Shown: piece by piece, positions 1-8,155 of the stretch | Numbering within the stretch: the stretch's first letter is position 1 | How the letters are laid out: every line of letters starts with the position of its first letter | From: Riemerella anatipestifer | Lineage (GTDB): Bacteria > Bacteroidota > Bacteroidia > Flavobacteriales > Weeksellaceae | NCBI RefSeq assembly: GCF_009670965.2 | Contig: NZ_CP073239.1 | Coordinates: 1,550,001-1,614,000 of the forward strand | DNA: 64,000 nt | Reading direction: 5' to 3' | The notes under the pieces: generated by a model | The model's input: only the letters and a program-made list of their open reading frames with translations | What the model was told of the DNA's origin: nothing | Database searches by the model: none | Translations under genes and position numbers: made by a program

Positions 1-222
1 AGTCAAGTGATACCTGATAGAAATTTTCTAGAAAATAAACTTCAATTACTAGAAAAAGAACTAGAAGGAAAAGAAATCCCAAGACCCGAAAACTGGGGTG
101 GCTACTTAGCAAAACCTTACGAAATAGAGTTTTGGCAGGGAAGACCTAACAGGTTACACGATAGAATAGTCTATAAATTAATTGATGATTTTGATTGGCA
201 AATAGTTAGGTTAGCACCATAA
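1..222 (+). CDS. pdxH: Pyridoxamine 5'-phosphate oxidase, C-terminal part
   Basis: This is the tail of the FMN enzyme that oxidises pyridoxine/pyridoxamine 5'-phosphate to pyridoxal 5'-phosphate (vitamin B6 pathway). The frame is open from base 1, so the gene begins outside the window; the GTG at 7 is an internal Val codon. The end carries the family C-terminal signature: IPRPENWGGY, then IEFWQGRPNRLHDR, ending in RLAP, where the Arg-Leu-His segment belongs to the PLP-binding region. Only about 73 residues are visible out of a usual ~215. No terminator is obvious directly downstream. Confidence 0.9.
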   Translation, partial: SQVIPDRNFLENKLQLLEKELEGKEIPRPENWGGYLAKPYEIEFWQGRPNRLHDRIVYKLIDDFDWQIVRLAP

Positions 223-470
223 AAATTTTGAGTACCCAAGCAGAATAATGTAGGTATATATTGTTGGTGTAATTTGAAAATTAATTTCTTATGGGGTACA
301 AACTGTAATTTAAAAGAGTTATTATCTAATAGATTACCTCTGATTTTTGAAAGTGATTATGTAGGAGGTCTATCAGGTAGTGTTAAAAACTAAACTTTAT
401 ATAAAAAACTTATAAATAAAAGTCGCTTCTGTAAAACAAAAGCGACCTATTATTTCGTTGATGAAATAAA
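223..470. other. Intergenic region, possible short remnant frame
   Basis: There is no convincing gene here. A 39-codon frame (274-393, TTG start, plus strand) ends in LSGSVKN, but it has no good start, no promoter close by and no recognisable family. It may be a decayed gene end or chance. The right end (421-450) is the terminator of the HU gene. Confidence 0.4.
420..448 (-). terminator. Rho-independent terminator of the HU gene
   Basis: On the minus strand a GTCGCTT / AAGCGAC stem is followed by a T-rich run (TTTTATTTA). It lies just past the HU stop codon at 471. Confidence 0.75.
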
Positions 471-761
471 TTATTTTTTCTTAGCACCTGCTACAGCGTC
501 AGCAAGTTCAGAACCAGCTTTAAATTTAGCTACTTTTTTAGCAGGGATTTTAATAGCTTTCTTAGTTGCAGGGTTGATACCTTGTCTAGCAGCTCTTTCA
601 GCTACAGAAAAAGTTCCAAAACCAACTAAAGAAACTTTACCATCTTTTTTCTTAAGAGTTTCAGTTACAGCGTTAACGAAAGATTCTAGAGCTTTCTTAG
701 CTGCTACTTTTGTGATTTCGGCATCTTTTGCCATTACGTCGATTAATTCAGACTTGTTCAT
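471..761 (-). CDS. hup: HU family DNA-binding protein
   Basis: This is a histone-like nucleoid protein that binds and bends DNA as a dimer. The 96 residues match the family length of ~90. It opens MNKSELIDVMAK (helical dimer body) and carries the beta-arm signature GFGTFSVAERAARQGINPATKKAIKIPA around residues 47-73, with the conserved Asn-Pro pair at the arm tip. The C-terminal tail is Ala/Lys-rich (AVAGAKKK), a mild extension beyond canonical HU. The gene is monocistronic, with its own promoter (797-827) and terminator (420-448). Its GC content is higher than the flanks, as is usual for a highly expressed gene. Confidence 0.96.
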   Translation of the reverse strand: MNKSELIDVMAKDAEITKVAAKKALESFVNAVTETLKKKDGKVSLVGFGTFSVAERAARQGINPATKKAIKIPAKKVAKFKAGSELADAVAGAKKK

Positions 762-796
762 AATGTTATAATTAAAAGTTAAGTTCTTATTGATAG

Positions 797-827
797 CAAA
801 TATAAAAGTTTTTTTGAAGTTTACAAA
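797..827 (-). promoter_or_regulatory. Flavobacterial-type promoter of the HU gene
   Basis: Read on the minus strand: TTTG (827-824), a spacer of exactly 19 bp, then TATATTTG (804-797). This matches the Bacteroidota consensus TTTG / TAnnTTTG with the preferred spacing. The -7 box is about 35 bp before the HU ATG. Confidence 0.8.
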
Positions 828-1046
828 TTTTTTATAGAAAAATAATTTTAAATTGATAAAATATACCTTTTTTCTTCTAAATATTTTAAATTCATTTTTT
901 TGTTTTATATAGGCTTTACATATGGTGTTTTGTTTTTAAGTAGTTGTTTTATAGTTGTTTAATTATATTTAATTTAATTGTTGTTAAATTGAATAATACA
1001 AAAAAATACCACATCTAAAAATAGAGACTGTTTTGATAATTTGGTT

Positions 1047-1054
1047 TAAATTTG
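1047..1054 (+). promoter_or_regulatory. -7 promoter box of panD
   Basis: TAAATTTG followed by C matches TAnnTTTG. It ends only 4 bp before the panD ATG at 1059, so the transcript would be nearly leaderless. No -33 TTTG at about 19 bp is visible, so this rests on the -7 box alone. Confidence 0.5.
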
Positions 1055-1058
1055 CAGC

Positions 1059-1409
1059 ATGTTAATAGAAGTATTTAAATCAAAGATTCATAGAGTAAAG
1101 GTAACAGAGTCTGACCTTAACTATATGGGTAGTATTACAATAGATGAGGAGCTTATAGAAGCGGCAGGTATTGTAGTTGGTGAAAGAGTTTATATTGTAA
1201 ATGTGAACAATGGTGAGCGTTTTGATACCTATGTAATTAAAGGTAAGAGAAAATCTGGAGAGGTTTGCCTCAATGGTCCTGCGGCGAGAAAGGTGCAGAA
1301 GGGAGATATCATCATTATTATTTCTTATGCACAGATGACTCCAGAAGAAGCACAGAATTTCCAACCTAAAATTGTTTTCCCTAACGAAGAAACTAACCTA
1401 CTTACTTAG
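1059..1409 (+). CDS. panD: Aspartate 1-decarboxylase (pyruvoyl enzyme)
   Basis: PanD decarboxylates L-aspartate to beta-alanine for pantothenate and CoA synthesis. The 116 residues are the normal length for the proenzyme. The self-cleavage site is visible as YMGSIT with Gly24-Ser25; Ser25 becomes the pyruvoyl group. The NGPAAR segment is the conserved substrate-side loop. The stop codon is followed immediately by the ATG of the next gene (1410), so the two are almost certainly co-transcribed and may be translationally coupled. The start is the first in-frame ATG after a -7 box. Confidence 0.97.
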   Translation: MLIEVFKSKIHRVKVTESDLNYMGSITIDEELIEAAGIVVGERVYIVNVNNGERFDTYVIKGKRKSGEVCLNGPAARKVQKGDIIIIISYAQMTPEEAQNFQPKIVFPNEETNLLT

Positions 1410-2450
1410 ATGACGGCTAAAAGTAATCATAATCCGCTTAAGACATTACTTACCATAGTTATATCTATTGGTTTTGCAGGATTGTTTATGTGGTTGGCTG
1501 TAAAAGGGTTAGATTTAGAAAGTATTAAGCAATCTCTTGCCAAAGCAAATTACTTTTGGGTAGCGGTGGCCGCTTTTTTTGGAGTGCTGGCGTATTGGGT
1601 AAGAGCGATACGCTGGAATTTACTGCTAGAACCTATGGGATACACTATTTCTAATGCCAATGCACTTTGGACTTTATCCTTTGGTTATTTAATGAACCTT
1701 ACCATTCCTAGAAGTGGCGAAGTAGCAAGAGCGACCGCCCTCTATGGTGTTGAAAAAGTGCCTGTGGATAAATCGTTTGGGACTATTATTCTAGAGAGAG
1801 TGGTAGATTTAGTGTGTATGGGGCTTTTTTTAGCATTGACTCTATTGTTTAAATACGATGCTATACTTTCTTTCTACAAAATGGCATCGGCACAAAAACA
1901 AGAACAGCAATCCTTACAAGAAGGGAACTCATATAGTATGATTATTTCTTTAGTTTTATTGATGTTGGGTACTTTGGCTTTAATTCTTTTTAGAAAAAAA
2001 ATACAGCAGACTACAATATATCAGAAAGTAATAAGTTTTATTAAAGGAATTATAGATGGATTAAAGACCATCTTTCAAATCAGGCAAAGGTTGAAGTTTA
2101 TCCTTTTATCTTTGGGGATTTGGGTATGCTACTATCTAGCGGCGTATTTGGTTTGTTTTGCTTTGCCCGAAACTTCTAACTTGGGTATAGCTGATGGCTT
2201 CTTTATTATTGTGGTAGGAACATTAGGAATGATGGTTCCCGCAAGTGGTGGGATAGGAGCTTTCCATTTCGCACTTAAGATAGGATTTATGGCATTGTTT
2301 CTATCGTTTGGGTTATCGCCAGAAAAAGGTGGCGAGGTAGGTTTATCTTATGCGTTTATATCTCATACAATGCAGTTGGTAATTATGCTAGTAATGGGGC
2401 TTATCGCAATTCCTATGTTAGCGAAGGCTAAGAAAATAGCATTCAAATAA
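1410..2450 (+). CDS. UPF0104/LPG-synthase-like integral membrane protein (flippase-like domain)
   Basis: This 346-residue polytopic membrane protein has about eight hydrophobic segments. It belongs to the family related to the transmembrane part of lysylphosphatidylglycerol synthase (AglD/YbhN-like). Conserved features include WVRAIRW early, a PRSGEVARA loop near residue 100, and the GMMVPASGGIGAFHFA segment near residue 275. The family is thought to act in lipid flipping or polyprenol-linked transport, but substrates are unknown for most members. It starts directly on the panD stop and is followed 12 bp later by porQ, which suggests one transcript panD-this-porQ-cmk. The specific role here is not known. 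Confidence 0.85.
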   Translation: MTAKSNHNPLKTLLTIVISIGFAGLFMWLAVKGLDLESIKQSLAKANYFWVAVAAFFGVLAYWVRAIRWNLLLEPMGYTISNANALWTLSFGYLMNLTIPRSGEVARATALYGVEKVPVDKSFGTIILERVVDLVCMGLFLALTLLFKYDAILSFYKMASAQKQEQQSLQEGNSYSMIISLVLLMLGTLALILFRKKIQQTTIYQKVISFIKGIIDGLKTIFQIRQRLKFILLSLGIWVCYYLAAYLVCFALPETSNLGIADGFFIIVVGTLGMMVPASGGIGAFHFALKIGFMALFLSFGLSPEKGGEVGLSYAFISHTMQLVIMLVMGLIAIPMLAKAKKIAFK

Positions 2451-2462
2451 TGATTTAATATT

Positions 2463-3458
2463 TTGAAAAAGGTATTTTTATTTTTAGGATTAGTTATAAA
2501 TGTGTTGGTGTCGGCTCAAGACGGTACTACGGTTTATAACTTCCTCAATATGCCTTTTTCTGCGAGACAAGCTGTTTTAGGTGAGGTGGTTTCGGTAAGA
2601 GATTACGACCAAAACTTAGCGGCAGTTAATCCAGCGTTGCTCAATGTGGAGATGGATTCTAGACTATCCGTAAACTATGCTAGTTATTTGGCTGGTGCTC
2701 ATTATGGTACAGTAAGTTATACTAAAGACTTGGAGTATGGACATTTAGTTTCTGCCAATGTAAGGTATTTGGATTATGGTAATATGCCTAGAACAGATGA
2801 GTTTGGGAATATCAATGGTGATTTTTCTGCGATGGATGCCTCTTTAGGTCTGGGCTATGCTTATCAGTTTGAAGACAATTGGACGATAGGCTCTAATCTT
2901 AATCTAGTAACTTCCAAAATAGACAATTATAATTCTATGGCGGTAGTTGGGAGTCTAGGAGTGGCTTATCATAATGATAAATCTAAAGAAACAGTAGGTC
3001 TAGTAATAAGAAATTTTGGCTATCAATTCAAGACTTATAATGGTGTTAGAGAAAAGTTACCATTAAGGATAGATTTAGGCTATACCAAACAATTAGACGA
3101 ATTTCCTTTAGCATTTACTATTACCGCACAAAATCTCCAAAAATGGAATGTTTCTCAAGATTACAACAGAAACGGACAAGAAACTAAATGGACGAGGAAA
3201 TTGTTTGACCACTTTTCATTTGGAGCAGAGCTATTTCCTGAGCAAAGTTTTAACCTTCGTTTGGGGTATAATGTGAAACGAGGTAACGAGCTAAGTATAG
3301 AGGAACAAAGGAATTTCACAGGATTATCTTTCGGATTTGGATTAAAGGTATCCTATTTCCGTTTTGATTATACCCACAGTCGTTATCACAATGCGTCTAA
3401 CTTTAATTTGTTGGGCGTTTCGTTGGATTTAGTAGAGTTAAGTGGCTACAGAAGATAA
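2463..3458 (+). CDS. porQ: Type IX secretion system protein PorQ
   Basis: PorQ is an outer-membrane beta-barrel protein of the PorV/PorP-like group, linked to the type IX secretion system that exports CTD proteins in Bacteroidota. The start is TTG at 2463, giving a clear signal peptide MKKVFLFLGLVINVLVSAQ with cleavage near residue 19. The mature part begins with the family hallmark around TTVYNFLNMPFSARQAVLG and contains LAAVNPALL. Alternating beta-strand patterns run to the C-terminus. Position directly before cmk (18 bp) is the arrangement known from other flavobacteria. No other type IX core gene lies in the window. Confidence 0.88.
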   Translation: MKKVFLFLGLVINVLVSAQDGTTVYNFLNMPFSARQAVLGEVVSVRDYDQNLAAVNPALLNVEMDSRLSVNYASYLAGAHYGTVSYTKDLEYGHLVSANVRYLDYGNMPRTDEFGNINGDFSAMDASLGLGYAYQFEDNWTIGSNLNLVTSKIDNYNSMAVVGSLGVAYHNDKSKETVGLVIRNFGYQFKTYNGVREKLPLRIDLGYTKQLDEFPLAFTITAQNLQKWNVSQDYNRNGQETKWTRKLFDHFSFGAELFPEQSFNLRLGYNVKRGNELSIEEQRNFTGLSFGFGLKVSYFRFDYTHSRYHNASNFNLLGVSLDLVELSGYRR

Positions 3459-3476
3459 TAAAAATTAAAAACAACT

Positions 3477-4151
3477 ATGATGACAAAATTACCCGTAATC
3501 GCTATAGATGGCTATTCTTCCACAGGGAAAAGTTCTATTTCTAAAGAGATAGCCAAAAGATTGGGGATTATCCATTTAGATACAGGGGCTTTGTATAGAG
3601 CCATTACTTATTTTGCCCTTCAGAACTGTCCTTCTACTGATGGATTTAATACTGTTGCTTTGGTGGAACAGTTGCCTAATATTCATTTAGAATTTAAAGA
3701 AGAACAGCATCAGTTATCACTTTTCCTTAATGGAGAGAATGTGGCAGAGAAAATCCGTTCTATGGAGGTGAATCAAAAAGTGAGTGATGTTGCTAAAATG
3801 CCCGAAGTAAGAAACTTTCTGTTACAAACCCAAAGGGACATTGCGGCTAACGGAGGTGTGGTAATGGACGGTAGGGACATAGGTAGTGTGGTGCTTCCGA
3901 ATGCTGATTATAAATTTTTCCTCACGGCGAGTGTTGAGGAAAGAACTAAACGAAGATTTCTAGAACTAAAGGCTTCTGGGGTGGAAACTACAATGGACGA
4001 AGTGAGAACCAACCTTATTGAACGAGATAAAAAAGACTCGGAGAGGGCGGTAGCTCCTTTAGTCCAAACAGAAGACGCTATTTGTATAGACAATACCAAT
4101 TTAGATAAAGAGCAGACAATAGAAGCTATCCTAAGCTATATTAAAAAATAA
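3477..4151 (+). CDS. cmk: (d)CMP kinase
   Basis: This is cytidylate kinase, which phosphorylates CMP and dCMP with ATP in pyrimidine nucleotide metabolism. The P-loop GYSSTGKSS is at residues 12-20, followed by the LDTGALYRA nucleotide-binding segment and the VVMDGRDIGSVV motif, all typical. The 224 residues match the family. Two adjacent ATG codons (3477, 3480) are possible starts. It is the last gene of the panD-flippase-porQ-cmk run and is closed by a terminator shared with the converging folP gene. Confidence 0.96.
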   Translation: MMTKLPVIAIDGYSSTGKSSISKEIAKRLGIIHLDTGALYRAITYFALQNCPSTDGFNTVALVEQLPNIHLEFKEEQHQLSLFLNGENVAEKIRSMEVNQKVSDVAKMPEVRNFLLQTQRDIAANGGVVMDGRDIGSVVLPNADYKFFLTASVEERTKRRFLELKASGVETTMDEVRTNLIERDKKDSERAVAPLVQTEDAICIDNTNLDKEQTIEAILSYIKK

Positions 4152-4153
4152 AA

Positions 4154-4176
4154 AAGAGAGGTTTTTCCTCTCTTTT
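4154..4176. terminator. Bidirectional terminator between cmk and folP
   Basis: AAGAGAGG / CCTCTCTT stem with a TTTT loop and A/T runs on both sides. It sits between the converging stop codons of cmk and folP. Confidence 0.85.
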
Positions 4177-4180
4177 GTGT

Positions 4181-5005
4181 TTATGATAAGTATTGGTCTA
4201 GCGTTCTCTTAGCCGAAGCAACATCGTGTACTCGCAGAATGCTAGCCCCTTGTTGGAGGACTTTTAGATGCAGTTGTTGCGTTTCTTCGTCTATTTCCAA
4301 GGGCGATTTTCCCAAAGGTTTATAGATAAACGATTTTCTAGAGATACCAATTAGTATAGGGTATCTTCCAAATCCGATGTGCTCTACCTCGTCTATCATT
4401 GTCATTTGGTCTTCTATGGTTTTGCCGAACCCAAATCCAGGGTCTAGTATCACATCGTGAATGCCTAGAGCTTTCAACTGATTTATTTTTTCAGAAAAAT
4501 AGAAATTGATGCTTTTAGTAATATCATCGTAAGCTATTTTTTCGTGCATAGTTTGATATTCTGGGTTAATGTGCATTAGTATATAAGGGAGTTTTAGCTG
4601 GGCTACGGTCTCCCATACTTTGGGGTCAAACTGTCCACCAGAAATATCATTGATGAGGTCTATACCTTCCTCATAACCAAAACGCATTACTTCACTATAA
4701 AAGGTGTCTAAAGAAATAAGTGCCTCGGGGAATTCTTTTTTTATAAGACTGATGAGGTTTCCTATGCGTTTAATTTCTTCTTGTGTTGAAACTAATTGGG
4801 CATTAGGGCGTGTAGATTGAGCTCCCAAATCAATAAACGAAGCCCCTTCTTTAAGCATTTTTTCAGTTTGAATTAAAGCAGAAGTTTCTGTATTAAATTT
4901 TCCGCCGTCAGAAAAAGAATCTGGGGTAAGGTTAAGGATTCCCATAATTTTTGGAGTAGAAAAATCTACAAGTCTTCCCCGACAGTTGATAGAATGAATT
5001 TTCAT
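4181..5005 (-). CDS. folP: Dihydropteroate synthase
   Basis: FolP condenses 6-hydroxymethyl-dihydropterin diphosphate with p-aminobenzoate in folate synthesis. The 274 residues form a TIM barrel with the family signatures MGILNLTPDSFSDGG (residues 21-35), LGAQSTRP, ISLDTF, INDISGG, ILDPGFGFGKT and the C-terminal ISRKS loop. The ATG at 5005 is taken as the start; an upstream TTG codon adds only one residue. It lies 15 bp after lrgB on the same strand, so it may be read from the lrgA promoter, although no functional link is obvious. Confidence 0.96.
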   Translation of the reverse strand: MKIHSINCRGRLVDFSTPKIMGILNLTPDSFSDGGKFNTETSALIQTEKMLKEGASFIDLGAQSTRPNAQLVSTQEEIKRIGNLISLIKKEFPEALISLDTFYSEVMRFGYEEGIDLINDISGGQFDPKVWETVAQLKLPYILMHINPEYQTMHEKIAYDDITKSINFYFSEKINQLKALGIHDVILDPGFGFGKTIEDQMTMIDEVEHIGFGRYPILIGISRKSFIYKPLGKSPLEIDEETQQLHLKVLQQGASILRVHDVASAKRTLDQYLS

Positions 5006-5020
5006 CAATAATAATTTATT

Positions 5021-5713
5021 TTAGAATAGCCAATTTACAACAATAGGAGCTAGTAATGCAGTGAAAATCCCATTAAGTATCAGTCCTACACTTGCAAAAC
5101 CAGCGTGTTTTTCGCTCATTTCTATTGCCATCATTACGCCTAATCCGTGCGAAGAGGCTCCTAGCGAAATACTTTGCCCCATTGGGCTGTTAATTTTGGT
5201 GTATTTTAGAACTTGTAATCCTATAATACCGCCTACTAATCCTGTAATGATAACGGCAGAAACCGTAAGCGGAACAATACCGCCAACAGTGTTAGAAACT
5301 TCTATGGCAAGTGGTGTGGTAATAGATTTCGGAGCTAACGAAATTACTATTTCTCTATTGGCTCCGAGTAATTTAGCTATAGAACAAACACTAATCACTC
5401 CCACTACGCTTCCAAACAAATGCGAGATAAGGATAGGGAGGAGTTGTTTCTTAATTCTTTCTAGTTGTAAATAGAGAGGCACTGCAAGAGCAACTACAGA
5501 AGGTTTAAGCCAAAAATCTATATAGTTACCTGCCACAGCATAGGTATTGTAAGGGATATTAAATACCATTAGATAGCCGATAATGACAGCGGAGGCAATA
5601 AGTACTGGATTGAGAAAAGGTGATTGTATTTTTTTGTTGAGCATAATGGTGCCGTAGTATATCACAAAAGTAAGCCCTAACAACCAGATTGGATTCTCTA
5701 AAAAAGCCATCAT
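5021..5713 (-). CDS. lrgB: LrgB/CidB family membrane protein
   Basis: This is the large membrane partner of the CidA/LrgA holin-like proteins, implicated in murein hydrolase control and, in some bacteria and plastids, small organic acid export. The 230 residues are highly hydrophobic with several transmembrane segments. Family hallmarks visible are the LAPKSITTPLAIEVS segment near residue 126 and GASSHGLGVMMA near residue 185. It begins 2 bp after the lrgA stop, so the pair is a tight operon. The exact physiological role in flavobacteria is unknown. Confidence 0.9.
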   Translation of the reverse strand: MMAFLENPIWLLGLTFVIYYGTIMLNKKIQSPFLNPVLIASAVIIGYLMVFNIPYNTYAVAGNYIDFWLKPSVVALAVPLYLQLERIKKQLLPILISHLFGSVVGVISVCSIAKLLGANREIVISLAPKSITTPLAIEVSNTVGGIVPLTVSAVIITGLVGGIIGLQVLKYTKINSPMGQSISLGASSHGLGVMMAIEMSEKHAGFASVGLILNGIFTALLAPIVVNWLF

Positions 5714-5715
5714 AC

Positions 5716-6063
5716 TTATTTTAATTTTTTTCGAATGAACTGATAAACCTTGCCCGTTACTAAAATTACCAAAGCACTACTAATAATAATGGATACCATA
5801 ATAGGAATAATATTATCCCATAACAAATCAAAATAGAGCATTATTGCGACACACACAGGGATAAAAAATAGCCCTAAATTGCCTAAAAGAAAATCCGAAA
5901 TGCCTTTGACCCATTCTAGTTTTATCCATTTTTTGTGGAGAGCGAAAGTCAGTAGAAACATACCGATAAGGCTTGAAGGGAATTTAATTTCGGTAAGGAA
6001 AACTACTAATTCTCCCAACGCTAAAAATCCTAAAATAATGGCACAATATCTAGCTAAAATCAT
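5716..6063 (-). CDS. lrgA: LrgA/CidA family membrane protein
   Basis: This is a small holin-like membrane protein of 115 residues with four hydrophobic segments. The family pattern FPSSLIGMFLL appears near residues 28-38 and the IPVCVAIM segment near residue 72. It is the first gene of the lrgA-lrgB(-folP) run. A TATATTTG -7 box on the minus strand (6101-6094) lies about 30 bp upstream. It is complete, with no sign of decay. Confidence 0.88.
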   Translation of the reverse strand: MILARYCAIILGFLALGELVVFLTEIKFPSSLIGMFLLTFALHKKWIKLEWVKGISDFLLGNLGLFFIPVCVAIMLYFDLLWDNIIPIMVSIIISSALVILVTGKVYQFIRKKLK

Positions 6064-6142
6064 AAATTCTTTTTATAGATTTTACAAGTAGGGCAAATAT
6101 ACAATATAATATTGGGTATTGATAAAGTAGCATTATGAAGCC

Positions 6143-6172
6143 TTGTAAGTTGCTAAATATTATGTAAATTTG
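6143..6172 (+). promoter_or_regulatory. Promoter of lolD
   Basis: TTG (6143-6145), 19 bp, then TAAATTTG (6165-6172). The ATG at 6178 follows after 5 bp, so the predicted mRNA is leaderless or nearly so. Confidence 0.7.
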
Positions 6173-6177
6173 GGGCT

Positions 6178-6843
6178 ATGATAAAGGCAAAAAAGATACA
6201 TAAATACTACGGTGATTTAGAAGTGCTAAAAGGAGTAGATATTGAGATAAAACCAGCAGAGGTGGTATCTATAGTTGGGGAGTCTGGTGCAGGTAAATCT
6301 ACACTATTACATATTTTGGGAACGCTGGATATGCCATCTGATGTGGGGATATATGGTACAGAAATAAGCATCGCTGGGCAATCTTTTCTCACGATGAACG
6401 ACAAAGATTTGTCTAAATTCAGAAACGAAAATATAGGTTTTGTGTTCCAAAGCCACCAGTTGTTGCCAGAGTTTACCGCCTTGGAAAATGTTCTATTACC
6501 TATTAAAATAGCAGGGAAGCCTGAAAAAGATTATATAGAAAAGGCACACGCATTATTTGAAGAGCTCAAAATAGCAGAGAGGCTTAACCATAAACCTAAG
6601 CAACTTTCTGGGGGAGAAGCCCAAAGAGTAGCGGTAATCAGAGCGTTGATAGGCAGTCCCAAAGTTATTTTTGCTGATGAGCCTACAGGGAATTTAGACT
6701 CCAAAAATGCTGATGCGTTGCACCAACTGTTTTTTGACCTTAGAGACAAATATCAGCAGACATTCATCATTGTAACGCATAACAACACGCTCGCCGATAG
6801 TACGGATAGAAAACTTGTTATGAAAGATGGGTTGATACTATAA
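6178..6843 (+). CDS. lolD: Lipoprotein-releasing ABC transporter ATPase LolD
   Basis: This is the ATPase subunit of the LolCDE-type complex that extracts lipoproteins from the inner membrane. In 221 residues it has Walker A GESGAGKS (34-41), Q-loop near FQSHQLLPEFTALENV, signature LSGGEAQR (143-150) and Walker B VIFADEP (163-169), and it matches LolD closely around LLPEFTALENV. The likely permease partner is not adjacent; a LolC/E-type permease lies at 45485-46714. A small lipoprotein gene follows after only 4 bp. Confidence 0.85.
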   Translation: MIKAKKIHKYYGDLEVLKGVDIEIKPAEVVSIVGESGAGKSTLLHILGTLDMPSDVGIYGTEISIAGQSFLTMNDKDLSKFRNENIGFVFQSHQLLPEFTALENVLLPIKIAGKPEKDYIEKAHALFEELKIAERLNHKPKQLSGGEAQRVAVIRALIGSPKVIFADEPTGNLDSKNADALHQLFFDLRDKYQQTFIIVTHNNTLADSTDRKLVMKDGLIL

Positions 6844-6847
6844 AAGT

Positions 6848-7459
6848 ATGAGAACGCTTTGTCTCTTTTTGTTTTTAAGTATTTGGCATTCTTGTGATAA
6901 AGAGAATGTTTCGCTAGATTCAGAAAAATCAACGGTTCTAGATGATTCTTTTCAGCAAAAAAGACTTAAAGAGAAAATTCTAATTGTAAAGAAATATATC
7001 CAAAATAAAAATTATAATCAGGATATTGTGATGCTGATAGATTATAAAATTCCATCAGGAAAATATCGCTTCTTTGTTTATAGTTTTAAAACGGATAAAA
7101 TCGTAGATAGGGGCTTGGTAGCTCACGGCTCAGGTTCGGTAAATAAAGCAGATAATACTCTTGTATTTTCGAATATAGAAAATTCGTATCAATCTTCTTT
7201 GGGTAAATTTAAAATAGGCAATAGTTATAGAGGTCAGTTTGGCAAATCTTATAGGCTGGTAGGGTTAGATAAATCTAATAGTAATGCCCTTCGTAGAGCT
7301 ATTGTTTTACACAGTTATCATAGTATTCCGAATCAAGAAATAGATGGAGAGATTTCTTTGAGTTTGGGTTGTCCTATGGTTTCTCATTTGTTTTTTAATC
7401 GATTAGAAAATTATATAGATACTTCGGAAAAACCTATTTTGCTTTATTCTTATTATTAA
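6848..7459 (+). CDS. Murein L,D-transpeptidase-catalytic-domain family lipoprotein
   Basis: This 203-residue protein has a lipoprotein-type N-terminus (MRTLCLFLFLSIWHSC, candidate lipid Cys16). The C-terminal half matches the YkuD-like family common in Bacteroidota: the His motif LHSYH (154-158), a SLGCPMVS segment with candidate nucleophile Cys175, and GSGSVNKADN before them. Such enzymes are expected to act on peptidoglycan peptides in the periplasm, but this subfamily is poorly characterised. It is probably co-transcribed with lolD (4-bp gap), fitting its need for lipoprotein sorting. Confidence 0.75.
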   Translation: MRTLCLFLFLSIWHSCDKENVSLDSEKSTVLDDSFQQKRLKEKILIVKKYIQNKNYNQDIVMLIDYKIPSGKYRFFVYSFKTDKIVDRGLVAHGSGSVNKADNTLVFSNIENSYQSSLGKFKIGNSYRGQFGKSYRLVGLDKSNSNALRRAIVLHSYHSIPNQEIDGEISLSLGCPMVSHLFFNRLENYIDTSEKPILLYSYY

Positions 7460-7476
7460 ATAAATATCAAGTCATC

Positions 7477-8154
7477 ATGTCCATAAAAAATCTATCGGAA
7501 GACGACCGCCCTAGAGAGAAATTTTTAACCAAAGGTAGAGATGCTTTATCTGATGCAGAACTATTAGCGATTATTATGGGGAGTGGCAATAGGGAAGAGT
7601 CGGCGGTAGATTTGGCGAGAAGAATTTTGCAAACTTATGGGCATAATTGGAATGCGTTGAGCGAGGTAAGTGTTGCGGATTTGATGAAGTTTAGAGGCAT
7701 AGGAGAAGCCAAAGCCATTAGTATTACAACGGCTCTCGAAATAGGCAGACGGCGAGCAATGCAGGAACAGCCCAAAAGGTTACAGATTACGCAAAGTTCG
7801 GATATATTTGAAATGATGGCGCCGCTTTTAAGCGATTTACCCAATGAAGAATTTTGGGTGATATTTCTTAATCAAAGCAATAAAGTTTTGCAGAAGAAAC
7901 CTTTATCCAAAGGTGGAATATCAGGTACGGTAGTAGATGTAAGATTGATGTTCAAAATGGCGTTAGAGCATTACGCTACGGCGATTATAGTGGTGCATAA
8001 TCACCCATCGGGGAGTATTTCACCTAGTGAGCAAGATTTGGAAATCACTAAGAAAATAAAAGAAGCGGGAGCCTTGTTGGATATTAGATTGCTAGACCAT
8101 ATTATTATTGCTAAAAATAAATATTTCAGTTTCGCAGATGAAGGCGTGTTATAA
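7477..8154 (+). CDS. radC: RadC family JAB-domain protein
   Basis: This 225-residue protein has a helix-hairpin-helix-like N-terminal part (GIGEAKA, residues 74-80) and a C-terminal JAB1/MPN metalloprotease-like fold. The metal-binding motif HNHPSG is at 174-179, followed by SEQD and the LLDHIIIA segment. RadC was named for DNA repair, but that role is doubtful and the biochemical function of the chromosomal copies is unknown. The full-length HhH plus JAB architecture suggests a housekeeping copy, not a phage-type short one. The next gene starts 1 bp after its stop. Confidence 0.93.
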   Translation: MSIKNLSEDDRPREKFLTKGRDALSDAELLAIIMGSGNREESAVDLARRILQTYGHNWNALSEVSVADLMKFRGIGEAKAISITTALEIGRRRAMQEQPKRLQITQSSDIFEMMAPLLSDLPNEEFWVIFLNQSNKVLQKKPLSKGGISGTVVDVRLMFKMALEHYATAIIVVHNHPSGSISPSEQDLEITKKIKEAGALLDIRLLDHIIIAKNKYFSFADEGVL

Positions 8155-8155
8155 G